Of a stretch of 39,728 nucleotides of DNA, positions 1-7,781 are shown piece by piece. A program made the translations under genes and the position numbers. A model generated the notes under the pieces. The model had not been told where the DNA came from and ran no database searches. It saw only the letters and a program-made list of their open reading frames with translations. This stretch comes from CAYLJJ01 sp964384025 (GTDB taxonomy: Bacteria; Myxococcota_A; Bradymonadia; UBA7976; UBA1532), in contig CAYLJJ010000064.1 in assembly GCA_964384025.1 (NCBI GenBank), positions 1 to 39,728 on the forward strand. Reading direction: 5' to 3'. Positions within the stretch are counted from its first letter, which is position 1; every line of letters begins with the position of its first letter.

Positions 1-38
1 CTATCATTTCGCTCAGGGGTGTCGTCGTCGGAGATCTC

Positions 39-1013
39 ATGTTGAACCAGATCGAAACTCGAGGAGCGAGGCTCCTGATCGTCGATGATGCCTTAGGGAA
101 TCTCATGATCCTCTCTAAGAAGCTGGGAGAGCAGTATCAGGTCCAGACCGCTCAAAGCGGTCAAGAGGCCTTGGATATCTTAGAGAACGGAGCGAACATC
201 GACCTGATCCTCTTAGACGTGATGATGCCCGAGATGGATGGTTATGAGGTTTGTCGTCGCTTAAAACAGGATTCAGACACCCAGGAGATCCCGATCATCT
301 TTGTCACTTCGCGCTCTCGTGTACAGGATGAGGCTTTTGGGCTCTCCCTGGGAGCGGTGGATTACATCACTAAGCCTTTTAGCATCGCCATCGTCCGCGC
401 TCGAGTGCGCACCCATGTAGAGCTAAAGCGCAGCCGTGATCATCTTCGCGCGCTCTCCCAACTGGATGGTCTCACCGGGATCTCCAACCGCCGCCGCTTT
501 GACGAGGTCTTGGAGAGAGAGTGGCGCCGTTGTATGCGACGAGGTGATGAACTCTCTCTGATGATGATCGATATCGACCGTTTTAAAGACTATAATGACA
601 GTTTAGGGCACCCCCAAGGGGATCGCTGTATTCAGAAGATAGCTCAAGCTCTCACAGCTCAGGTGCGACGCTCCAGCGATGAGCTGGCTCGTTACGGTGG
701 AGAGGAGTTTGCCGCCATCCTCCCCAATACATCTCTCCTCGCGAGCGCTCAACTCGCTGAGTCGATGTGCCAAGCGGTTCGTGATCTTAAGATGCTTCAC
801 GGAGCAGCGGATTTAGAATATGTCAGCATCTCCATTGGCGTCGCTTGCCTTTGTCCAGGCGGCAGACTCAGCATTGAAGATCTCCTGGATTTGGCCGATC
901 AGGGGCTCTATGCAGCCAAACGCGCTGGTCGGGATCGGGTGATGCTCGCTCCTGGCCTTAAGGAACTCAGAAACCTCCAGGGGCTCAAGACTCCAAGCAA
1001 CTCGAACAATTGA
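39..1013 (+). CDS. PleD-like response regulator with GGDEF diguanylate cyclase domain
   Basis: Cytoplasmic two-domain signalling protein (324 aa) expected to make cyclic di-GMP from two GTP when phosphorylated. The receiver domain (about residues 10-130) has the acidic pair D16/D17, phospho-acceptor D60 (LLDVMMPEMDG) and conserved K112 (ITKPF). The GGDEF domain (about 140-305) has the active-site motif GGEEF at 220-224. An RxxD product-inhibition I-site (RSSD, 211-214) lies exactly five residues upstream, so feedback inhibition is likely retained. There is no membrane segment. The ATG at 39 is preceded by GGAG five bases upstream. The frame stays open to the window edge, so a longer N-terminus cannot be excluded, but the receiver domain is already complete. 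It leads an exopolysaccharide operon, which suggests that c-di-GMP controls polymer production. The partner histidine kinase is not in the window. Confidence 0.93.
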   Translation: MLNQIETRGARLLIVDDALGNLMILSKKLGEQYQVQTAQSGQEALDILENGANIDLILLDVMMPEMDGYEVCRRLKQDSDTQEIPIIFVTSRSRVQDEAFGLSLGAVDYITKPFSIAIVRARVRTHVELKRSRDHLRALSQLDGLTGISNRRRFDEVLEREWRRCMRRGDELSLMMIDIDRFKDYNDSLGHPQGDRCIQKIAQALTAQVRRSSDELARYGGEEFAAILPNTSLLASAQLAESMCQAVRDLKMLHGAADLEYVSISIGVACLCPGGRLSIEDLLDLADQGLYAAKRAGRDRVMLAPGLKELRNLQGLKTPSNSNN

Positions 1014-1080
1014 CAGCGCACTCCCTTCCCGTTAGTTCTCTGCAACGAAAACCGTCTTGGGATTCTAAAGATAAACAAAA

Positions 1081-3201
1081 ATGCTGCGTGATATCGCCTA
1101 TATGCTCTTCCGCAGCAGATGGCAGGTGCTGAGCAGCTTTGGCCTGATCTTCGGCGCGACGATCCTCTTTACCCTCCTCTCTCCTCCCCTGTTTCGCTCT
1201 GAAGCACAGATTATGATCCGCCTGGGCCGTGAGAGTGTCGCCTTTGTCAGCGCTCAGGATCAGGTCGTCTCCATCCGTGAGGATCGTGAGCATGAGATCA
1301 ACTCCGGCCTCGCTATCCTGAGGAGTCGTCAGTTGGCAGAGGGGGCGGTTGCTCAAATCGGAGCGGAGAAGATCCTCCATCGCCCCAGCAGAGCCGAGCT
1401 TCAGAGCAGCTTAGCTCGTTGCCTCCCCCTAACCTCCAAGGGCTCCTCTGCTCAACAAGCTCCTGAGCAAGATGATCTCAGCGCTTGGCGTCGTCAAGAT
1501 AGGGCTGTCCAGGTGGTCCGTAAGGGGCTGAGTGCAGAGTCGCGCACACGCAGCAACATTCTCCATCTCTCCTTTCAAACTCAGAGCCCTCAACTCGCTC
1601 AGCAGCTCCTTTGGACGATCATCAAGCTCTATATGGCGCGACATATCGTGGTGCATGCTCGCGGAGACAACCTGATCCTCCTGCGTGAAAAGCTGCTTGA
1701 GCTGCGAGAGACCCTTGAGCATCGAGAGGAAGCGCTACGGCTCCTTAAAGATCAGGAACAGGTCCTGGATCTGAAAGAGCAGAAGAGAGCCTTGGTCAAC
1801 CGCTTGAGCGGTCTCAGAGAGCGCCTGGGTCAAGATCGCGCCGAGCGTGCCGCTGCTCAAGCGAGCTTGAGCAGCTTAGAGGCAGCCCTAGAGAATCTGC
1901 CCAAGACGATAGTGACTGAGCACCGTACAGGCATCGCCAACTCCGCCGCAGATGGGATGCGCCTGCGTCTCTATGAGCTGGAGCTGCGTGAGCAGGAGCT
2001 GCTCTCAAAGTATAAAAAGAGCAGCCGCATCGTGCGAGATCTTCAGGAGCAGCTCGCTAAAGCCAGAGCCTTGCTTGAAGGGGAGGAGCGCAGCCGCAGC
2101 GAGCAGCGGCGAGGACCCAGACCCGCTCACAGCAGCTTGAGCCTCTTGATCTTAGAAACTCAGGCTCAGTTTATGGCCTTGGAGGCTGGAATCAGAGTCC
2201 TCAAGGAGGAGCAACAGGCTGCAGAGGAGCGGCTCTTAAGGCTCAACAGCGCAGAGCTTAAGATCAAAGCTCTGGAGCGTGAACTGGAGCCTCTACGCGG
2301 TGATCATCGAAGATATGTGGGAGCGCTGGAGCAGGCTCGAGTAGAGCAGGCCCAGGAGCAGGAGAAGCGCTCCAACTTGGTCTTGGTGGAGACCCCCAGC
2401 TGCCCTGCACATAAGCTGCGACCGCGTACAACGATCAACCTGATCATCGGCTTTATCCTGGGAATCTTCGGGGCTGTGGTGGTGGCCTACACCCTCGAGT
2501 TCTTCAACAACAGCTTTCGACGGCCTGAGGAGCTCTCCAAATATCTGGAGTTGCCTGCGTTAAGCAGCACCCCTCAGGTGCCTACCCAGGCGCTTCAAGC
2601 TGCGCCCTGGGCTCAAACGCCCAGCCTTCAACATGCCTATGGAGAGCTGCGAGAGCGCCTCTTGGCTCTGGAGCCTCAAGCTCAGACACTCCTCTTAACC
2701 GCTTGTCGACCTGAGCAAGGAGTCAGCACTCTGGCGCGAGGCTTAGCGCATATCTTCAGCCAAAGCGGTCAGCCCTGCATCCTTCTTGAACTTCAGGATG
2801 GGAGTGGAGAACAGCCCTTTTTAACAGAGCGTTTGGAGCAGGGGGAGCTCTTGGAGGAGATCCTCAAGCGCGCGAACATCGCTCCCAATCTGGATCTCTT
2901 CACCCCCATCTGTCCTAGAGCCCTGGTCGAGAGCCCTCACTTTGAGGCCCTCTTAAAAAAGCTCAGAGCGCGTTATGAGCTGATTCTCTTTGATGCTCCT
3001 TCCCTCTCAGAGCCTGGCGCTACAGCCCGTCTGGCCAGCCGCCTGGATGGTAGCCTCCTGATCGTTCAGGCCGAGTCGATCTCCCGAGAGGCGGCTCAAG
3101 CCCTCAAGGCTCGCCTGGACGCTACAGGAGCTCAGATCTTAGGAGCTGTCCTGAGCCAACGGTGTATGCCGATTCCAGACTGGATCTATCGGAGGCTTTA
3201 A
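1081..3201 (+). CDS. Wzz-type polysaccharide co-polymerase fused to a degenerate BY-kinase-like domain
   Basis: Inner-membrane polysaccharide co-polymerase of the PCP-2a type (706 aa). It has a Wzz N-terminus with a membrane segment near residues 18-35, a long coiled-coil periplasmic region rich in E/Q/L/R (about 190-440), a second membrane segment near 450-475 and a cytoplasmic nucleotide-binding-like domain (about 515-706). In active tyrosine autokinases the Walker A reads GxGKST; here it is RPEQGVST, with Val in place of the essential Lys. The Walker A' region is ILLELQDG rather than a DxD-type motif. A Walker B-like LILFDAP remains near residue 634. The C-terminus has no tyrosine cluster, only one Tyr in the last ten residues. 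The kinase domain is therefore probably structural or regulatory. The gap from the upstream gene is 67 bases with no strong ribosome site, and the next gene starts 3 bases after the stop. Confidence 0.85.
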   Translation: MLRDIAYMLFRSRWQVLSSFGLIFGATILFTLLSPPLFRSEAQIMIRLGRESVAFVSAQDQVVSIREDREHEINSGLAILRSRQLAEGAVAQIGAEKILHRPSRAELQSSLARCLPLTSKGSSAQQAPEQDDLSAWRRQDRAVQVVRKGLSAESRTRSNILHLSFQTQSPQLAQQLLWTIIKLYMARHIVVHARGDNLILLREKLLELRETLEHREEALRLLKDQEQVLDLKEQKRALVNRLSGLRERLGQDRAERAAAQASLSSLEAALENLPKTIVTEHRTGIANSAADGMRLRLYELELREQELLSKYKKSSRIVRDLQEQLAKARALLEGEERSRSEQRRGPRPAHSSLSLLILETQAQFMALEAGIRVLKEEQQAAEERLLRLNSAELKIKALERELEPLRGDHRRYVGALEQARVEQAQEQEKRSNLVLVETPSCPAHKLRPRTTINLIIGFILGIFGAVVVAYTLEFFNNSFRRPEELSKYLELPALSSTPQVPTQALQAAPWAQTPSLQHAYGELRERLLALEPQAQTLLLTACRPEQGVSTLARGLAHIFSQSGQPCILLELQDGSGEQPFLTERLEQGELLEEILKRANIAPNLDLFTPICPRALVESPHFEALLKKLRARYELILFDAPSLSEPGATARLASRLDGSLLIVQAESISREAAQALKARLDATGAQILGAVLSQRCMPIPDWIYRRL

Positions 3202-3204
3202 TCT

Positions 3205-4359
3205 GTGTCTGCTCCTCTCCAAGTCCGCCTCATCAGCAGCCCTGAGGCGCTGCCTGCTCTGGCCCCTCTCTGGGCTCAGCTCCTCAGCAAGAGCGAGACA
3301 AATACTCCCTTTATGACCTTGGCCTGGTTACAAGCTTGGTGGCGCTGTTTTGGAGATCGGCAGGAGCTGCTTTTGCTGATCGTCGAGGATGAAGTGGGGC
3401 CCTGCGCCATCGCTCCCCTCGCGCTGGCTCATCGTCCCGGTTATCGAGCCCTGGAGCTGATCGGTACAGGCGCCCTCTGGGGCGCGGGAGCAGGCTTAGC
3501 GGATCGTACGGACTTTATCCTGGCTCGTCGTCATCAAGAGAGCGTCGAAGCGATCCTGGGCTACCTGATGCAGATTTCTCAGCGCTGGGATCTCCTGGAT
3601 CTGCGAGGTCTCCCTGAGGAGGGCAGCAGCGCCAAGACCTTGAACCTCATTGGACCTCAGCTGGGGTTTCGGCTCCTATCCCAGCCTCGCTGGCGCTCCC
3701 CCTACCTCAAGTTGGAGGGCAGCCATAGAGAGTATCTAAAGCAGAAGGGACGAAGTCATCGCAAAGATCTCAGGCGCAAACAGCGCAGGCTGGAGCGCTT
3801 GGGCTCCATGAATTTGGTGGAAGATCTGAGCCTTGAGGATCCTGACTGGGCGATAGATCGTGCGGTGGGTATCGCTCGGCGCAGCTGGAAATGGTCTCAG
3901 GGGACCGCCCTCCTCCAACGGGCGCCGATGCGTCGCTTCTTCCGCGAGCTGCTGAGCCAGAAGGCGGCGGGGCTTTTCATCGCTGAGCTGCGCGCGGGGC
4001 TGCGACCGGTGGCCTATGAGCTGGGGTTTCAACACGCAGGCATTCTCTGGTCTTATGACTGCGCTTTTGACGCCAGCTGCGCCTCAGCATCTCCCGGTAT
4101 GCTGCTCAGCACCCAGCTCATCCAGAGGGCCTATGAATGGGGCCTGGAGGAGTATGATTTCCTTCGGGGCGAAGAGCCTTATAAAGCTCGCTGGCAGAAT
4201 GGAGTTCGCCAAGAGATGGAATTTGTCTTGGATCTGGGAGGCTCAAGGGCCCGGCTGATGAGGCTGCTGAGCTTCCACGCCCGTTGGCGTCTCGCCAAAA
4301 GCCCTGACCTGGTGTGGCTTAAGACGCGCGCGACCGGCTTGCTCAATCGGAGGGCTTGA
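3205..4359 (+). CDS. FemAB/BcsL-like GNAT-fold acetyltransferase of exopolysaccharide operon
   Basis: 384 aa cytoplasmic protein of the Acetyltransf_6 / FemAB-like type often found in exopolysaccharide clusters (BcsL/CelD family). Visible features are the N-terminal FMTLAWLQAWWRCFG segment near residue 35, a basic helix with KGRSHRKDLRRKQRRL near residues 180-195, and a C-terminal GNAT half containing LRPVAYELGF and YDFLRGEEPYKARW, which is typical for the family. Its expected role is acyl transfer to a sugar or precursor of the polymer; the substrate cannot be read from sequence. The start is GTG, 3 bases after the previous stop, with GGAGG inside the end of that gene (3191-3195). The stop overlaps the next ATG, so translation is coupled. 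Assignment to the family is good; the precise reaction is inferred. Confidence 0.8.
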   Translation: MSAPLQVRLISSPEALPALAPLWAQLLSKSETNTPFMTLAWLQAWWRCFGDRQELLLLIVEDEVGPCAIAPLALAHRPGYRALELIGTGALWGAGAGLADRTDFILARRHQESVEAILGYLMQISQRWDLLDLRGLPEEGSSAKTLNLIGPQLGFRLLSQPRWRSPYLKLEGSHREYLKQKGRSHRKDLRRKQRRLERLGSMNLVEDLSLEDPDWAIDRAVGIARRSWKWSQGTALLQRAPMRRFFRELLSQKAAGLFIAELRAGLRPVAYELGFQHAGILWSYDCAFDASCASASPGMLLSTQLIQRAYEWGLEEYDFLRGEEPYKARWQNGVRQEMEFVLDLGGSRARLMRLLSFHARWRLAKSPDLVWLKTRATGLLNRRA

Positions 4360-5060
4360 TGCTCAAACTCTCTCCTCTCCTCTGCCTCCTGGCCTGCAGC
4401 GGCGCAGCCCCCTTGATGAGCCCCAAGGATCAGCTCTCCCCGTCCCCAGCTCTTCAACTGAGCCCTGGAGATGAGCTGGAGATCAAATTCTTTCACACTC
4501 CAGAACTCAACAGTCGCCAGGTGGTGCGCTATGACGGTCACATCAGTATGGCCCTCATCGGAGAGCTGGATGTGCGTGGTCTCAGCGGCGAGCAGCTGCG
4601 CCAAAATCTGCTCAAAGCCTATGAACCTCACCTTAAACAGCCTGAACTCAATGTCATTATCCGAGGACTTGATCACCGGAGGGTCTTTGTAGGTGGAGAG
4701 GTGCGTCGCCCTGGCCCGTTGCCTATGCCTGCGCGGATGAACGTTTTAGAGGCGATCCTCCTCGCAGGCGGCTTGGATCGCAGCAGCGCAGATCCTGAAA
4801 ATATCCTCATCATTCGCCAAGAAGAGGGATCGTTTCGAGGGCAACGCCTCGATCTAGGCCCCATCTTTGAGGGAAGGTCGAGCCCGCTCTATGAGCTGAG
4901 GCCCATGGATATCGTCTTTGTCCCCAAGAGTCGCATCGCCGAGATCGATCAGTGGGTAGATCAGCATATCTATCAGCTCATCCCCAGCTTGGGGTTCTAC
5001 TATTCGACAGGGATTCAGGGCAGCAGCGTTGGAGTCAGTGGCTCAGCGGGGGGGCATTAA
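4359..5060 (+). CDS. Wza-like polysaccharide export lipoprotein (Poly_export + SLBB)
   Basis: Outer-membrane polysaccharide export protein of 233 aa. The N-terminus is a lipoprotein signal with lipobox LLAC. The polysaccharide export domain begins with LSPGDELEIKFFHTPELN, and is followed by an SLBB-type segment (RRVFVGGEVRRPGPLPMP, then MNVLEAILLAGG). A C-terminal stretch, LYELRPMDIVFVPKSRIAEIDQW, precedes the final amphipathic part, which in Wza homologues forms the outer-membrane barrel. It is shorter than Wza itself (about 380 aa), as is usual for one- or two-SLBB members. The ATG at 4359 overlaps the previous TGA (TGATG) and has GGAGGG four bases upstream. A TTG three bases earlier gives one extra Met and is less likely. 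It completes the regulator / co-polymerase / transferase / export set; glycosyltransferases and polymerase are not in the window. Confidence 0.9.
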   Translation: MLKLSPLLCLLACSGAAPLMSPKDQLSPSPALQLSPGDELEIKFFHTPELNSRQVVRYDGHISMALIGELDVRGLSGEQLRQNLLKAYEPHLKQPELNVIIRGLDHRRVFVGGEVRRPGPLPMPARMNVLEAILLAGGLDRSSADPENILIIRQEEGSFRGQRLDLGPIFEGRSSPLYELRPMDIVFVPKSRIAEIDQWVDQHIYQLIPSLGFYYSTGIQGSSVGVSGSAGGH

Positions 5061-5070
5061 CTCAGAAATT

Positions 5071-5955
5071 TTAGGGTGTTCCTCTCATACAGTCAGCGAT
5101 CACTGCGCACTCCGCCTCAATCATACAGGCTGCCCTTGAAGCATCCTCGCTGAGACAAAGCCCTACGCACTCCTCCATCTCAAAGAGATCAAAGCCACAA
5201 CCGATAAAGCGCTCACACGCTCTCTGACAATCCTCTTCACTTGGTGGAGGGGCCGCGCTCATACAGTTTGAGATCTCATCACAGCCAGCGTCGAGCATAC
5301 AGCTTGCCCTCCAGGGATCGTGCCCTTGGCAAACTTGCACACACTCCTCCGCTTCAAAGATCTCAAAGCCACAGCCGATAAAGCGCTCACAAGCTGCTGG
5401 GCAGTGTTCAGATGGGGGGTTGGTCTCAAAGCAGGTCTGTGTAGCGTCACAAGCGGAGCCCAGGATGCACTCAGCTCGCGCGGGATCATCCGCCTCACAC
5501 CCCCGCACGCAGCTCTCGATCTCCACGCCAGCCAAGCCGCAACTAGAGAGGTGCTCACAGGCCCCCTGACAGCCGCTGGGAGGAGGAGTAAAGCAGCTTT
5601 CCAGGGTCTGGCAGCTGGAGGTGAGGATACAGGCGCGTTGCTCAGGGGGTGTTTGCTGGCAGCTTTGAAGACAGTTGGCTTCCTCGAAGCCTTGAGGGGG
5701 GCAGCCTTGAAGCTGAATGCAGAGCTGCTCGCACTCGCTTGGTTCGACAGGGTTGAGCGCCGCGTCTTCTGTGGAAGGGAGCGTAACACCATCTCCCTCC
5801 GGTGAGGGCTGCTGGGTGCCCTCTCCCCCCTGTTGGGGTTCTGTACTCCATGCCGCAGGGGGCACCTCTGGACCCACCTCCTCCTCACAGCCCATGAAAG
5901 AGAGCAGGCTCAAAGCGACAAAGAGCCTACTCGATTGATTAACAGCGCTTCGCAT
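5071..5955 (-). CDS. Cys-rich repeat lipoprotein (four 8-Cys repeats)
   Basis: Exported lipoprotein of about 294 aa. The signal peptide ends in lipobox SFMGC. A Pro/Gly/Gln-rich linker (about residues 25-70) is followed by four tandem repeats of about 50 aa, each with exactly the same spacing, C-x3-C-x5-C-x9-C-x3-C-x9-C-x5-C-x5-C. Eight cysteines per repeat imply four disulphides each, as expected for a surface protein. The last two repeats are nearly identical in places (CERFIGCGF). No enzyme motif is visible and I do not recognise a named family; similar Cys-rich lipoproteins are common in Myxococcota. Two ATGs are adjacent; the second (5955) sits five bases from AGAGG and the first (5958) only two, so I prefer the second. 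It runs convergently to the polysaccharide operon with a 10-base gap. Confidence 0.8.
   Translation of the reverse strand: MRSAVNQSSRLFVALSLLSFMGCEEEVGPEVPPAAWSTEPQQGGEGTQQPSPEGDGVTLPSTEDAALNPVEPSECEQLCIQLQGCPPQGFEEANCLQSCQQTPPEQRACILTSSCQTLESCFTPPPSGCQGACEHLSSCGLAGVEIESCVRGCEADDPARAECILGSACDATQTCFETNPPSEHCPAACERFIGCGFEIFEAEECVQVCQGHDPWRASCMLDAGCDEISNCMSAAPPPSEEDCQRACERFIGCGFDLFEMEECVGLCLSEDASRAACMIEAECAVIADCMRGTP
5089..5733 (-). repeat. Four tandem 8-cysteine protein repeats
   Basis: Coding repeat inside the lipoprotein gene at 5071-5955. Four units of about 150 bases each encode the same cysteine spacing (3-5-9-3-9-5-5). Units three and four (the last translated) are the most similar, both carrying ACERFIGCGF, which suggests recent duplication. 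Units are separated by Pro/Ser-rich spacers of about 6-9 residues. Confidence 0.85.
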
Positions 5956-6035
5956 CATAACCTCTCTGAGTAGCCTGCTTACTCTACTTCAGCTACGCCC
6001 TGTTGAATAGATACAATCATCCAAGGGAGGACTGT

Positions 6036-6052
6036 CTTTGGCTTTTCCAAAG
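6036..6052 (-). terminator. Short hairpin downstream of the M35 gene
   Basis: A perfect 6-bp stem (CTTTGG / CCAAAG) with a 5-base loop, 33 bases beyond the stop of the M35 peptidase and about 80 bases before the start of the next minus-strand lipoprotein. No U-run follows, so it would be at best a weak or processing structure. It may separate the two genes transcriptionally. Confidence 0.25.
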
Positions 6053-6084
6053 GTTGTTATTGAGAATCCTTTTCAGAGCGAATT

Positions 6085-6693
6085 TTAGCGTGGTGGTCTG
6101 TGTGTCCGGTCGTAATCATCGGATAGTGTACGCATCTTAAACTGAGAATACTGGAAAACTTCAGAATAGTACTTATAATTGTCTGCATTATTGAGTTTTT
6201 GAGCGTCGCTAAGCGTTCGAACGCAGCTTCGCATTCCATAACAGTGGTCAACAGTCCCAAGCGTCAGATGTGATAGTTCATGAATTATTGTGCCGAGTGT
6301 GGAGTTGGTACCCAGTACAGAGTAGCCTGTAAACAGTGGTGGACATAGATATAAATCAGCAGTATAAGTTCCACCAGGAGTTGTTGCTTTATCGGCAGTA
6401 TAAACAAATGCTTTAGAATCATCATCACCATCATAAGTAACAGTTAGATCATTAATTGCTCCCTTTCTGATATACCCCAAGTAACGTGAAACTATTGCTG
6501 GATCATTAGCTCCAAAAAAAGAAGCAAAAGCTGCTTTTGCGTTCTTTTTATGAGGAGTATTTGCCTTGAAATAGGGAGTAGCTAAGAGCGCTGTTTGACG
6601 CATCGCTTTGTATAACAGTGACGATGTTGAGCTCATCGCTGCTCGAGCAAGTGAAGTTCTCTGGCCAGTAAAGCCGACATAGGTTGCGCTCAC
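6085..6693 (-). CDS. M35-family (aspzincin, deuterolysin/Lys-Met endopeptidase-like) zinc metallopeptidase
   Basis: Zinc peptidase domain of 202 aa. The motif HELSH (H138, E139, H142) is followed by GTVDHCYG, matching the GTxDxxYG signature of M35 aspzincins, whose third zinc ligand is the Asp (D149). A later NADNYKYYSEVF matches the family's conserved NADxYxYF block. The N-terminal YVGFTGQRTSLARAA resembles the beginning of the mature domain in this family. There is no signal peptide or pro-region, although deuterolysins are normally secreted prepro-enzymes. I chose the GTG at 6693 because GGAGG lies six bases upstream; a TTG six codons earlier has no such site. The gene and its flanks are clearly AT-richer than the neighbours, which suggests acquisition. 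It could be an effector or toxin domain exported by another route, or a protein used inside the cell. Confidence 0.82.
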   Translation of the reverse strand: MSATYVGFTGQRTSLARAAMSSTSSLLYKAMRQTALLATPYFKANTPHKKNAKAAFASFFGANDPAIVSRYLGYIRKGAINDLTVTYDGDDDSKAFVYTADKATTPGGTYTADLYLCPPLFTGYSVLGTNSTLGTIIHELSHLTLGTVDHCYGMRSCVRTLSDAQKLNNADNYKYYSEVFQYSQFKMRTLSDDYDRTHRPPR

Positions 6694-6725
6694 GATTTGC
6701 CTCCGTAACAAATAACCGCAATAGT

Positions 6726-6754
6726 ATTCTCGTGGGAGAAATTTGAGCAGTCAA
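6726..6754 (-). promoter_or_regulatory. Candidate sigma-70-type promoter for the M35 peptidase
   Basis: On the minus strand TTGACT (6754-6749) is followed, after exactly 17 bases, by GAGAAT (6731-6726). These are 5/6 and 4/6 matches to consensus. Transcription would begin near 6719, giving a leader of about 25 bases containing the GGAGG site. Read by eye only. Confidence 0.35.
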
Positions 6755-6956
6755 GCCAGCAGAAATTATGGGCGATCAGCAGCGGAGCCCAGGGCCTCAG
6801 TCTGGCGCCGCCCTGGTCCCGCTAATCGATCACTACATCTTCATCACTATCCAACAATTTTATGTATGATCGCTCTGCTCATAAAACCGACCACGCTGGA
6901 TCTCTGAGCCCTGAACAGGCATAGATCCAGATTCGGATGATCCCTGGAGATGATCG

Positions 6957-7781
6957 ATGTCGCGAACCCTACTTCTGCTCCTCTCTCTGTCGGCTTGTGG
7001 GGGGCCTGAACTTAAAACAGGGCCAGATCCCTGCCAAGTTAGCGGCCATCTGCTCAGCCATAAGATCGGACCGGAGCTCAATAAAATCTTGCTGAGACGA
7101 GCTCTCCCTCTCCCCACCCCCAGTCGGGGGGGCTGTGCCCTGATCTACACCCAAGTGGGAGAAGAGATGCCTGGAGAGGTGGAGGATGACTTCAGCGACG
7201 CCTCTGCAGATCATCGCCTAGCCATCGGGATCCCTGATCAGGGAGGTAACCTCAACCTGAGGGTGATCGATCCAGGGCAACACTCTCCGCTCACCGCTCT
7301 GTTGGAGCTGGATCTGAAAGATCTCAATGGAGATGCTCAAGTCGATCTGGTGGTCACCGAGGACTCAGCGACACCAGGAGACTCCAAACGCAGCCTGCGT
7401 ATCTTCTCCTACAGCGTTGGGAGCGAACCCAAGGAGCTCTTCAATGAGCAGCTCAAGGTGATCACTCCAGAGCAGCTGGAGATTATCGCTGAGTGGAAGA
7501 GCGGTCGGGTGATGGGCACGCCCGCGATCCTCTTTCAAGCTGCCGGGGTCGCGCGAATCTTCACCTGGGATTCCAGCTCAGGGCGCTTCCTCTTTAACGA
7601 GGCCGCCACCACGGCTCAGAATCCCAAGCCCGCCAGCAAGCCTGTCGAGGAGACGATCCCCGGCACCGAAGAGAAAAAGGAGCCTGAAAAAACCAAGAAG
7701 GGACAGAAAAAGAAGAGATCAAAGAAAACCAAAAATGAAGAGCCTCCCAAGCTTGATCTCAAAGAATTGGGGCTGGAATGA
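6957..7781 (+). CDS. Small exported lipoprotein with Lys-rich C-terminal tail, upstream of tex
   Basis: 274 aa lipoprotein of unknown function. The signal peptide MSRTLLLLLSLSAC ends in lipobox LSAC, followed by GGPELKTG. Around residue 120 it has LKDLNGDAQVDLVVTEDS, an acidic D-x-N-G-D-x-x-x-D calcium-loop-like motif of the kind found in FG-GAP/VCBS proteins, and the rest of the middle looks beta-rich. The last 60 residues are a low-complexity tail of Lys, Glu and Pro. The ATG has GGAGA six bases upstream. The stop overlaps the start of tex (ATGA), so the two are translationally coupled although one is exported and the other cytoplasmic. No enzyme motif seen and no named family recognised. 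Confidence 0.75.
   Translation: MSRTLLLLLSLSACGGPELKTGPDPCQVSGHLLSHKIGPELNKILLRRALPLPTPSRGGCALIYTQVGEEMPGEVEDDFSDASADHRLAIGIPDQGGNLNLRVIDPGQHSPLTALLELDLKDLNGDAQVDLVVTEDSATPGDSKRSLRIFSYSVGSEPKELFNEQLKVITPEQLEIIAEWKSGRVMGTPAILFQAAGVARIFTWDSSSGRFLFNEAATTAQNPKPASKPVEETIPGTEEKKEPEKTKKGQKKKRSKKTKNEEPPKLDLKELGLE

Noticed and set aside
1..38. Possible longer N-terminus of the receiver-GGDEF protein
   Set aside because: The frame is open to the edge, but the receiver domain is complete from residue 10 and the ATG at 39 has a well-spaced GGAG.
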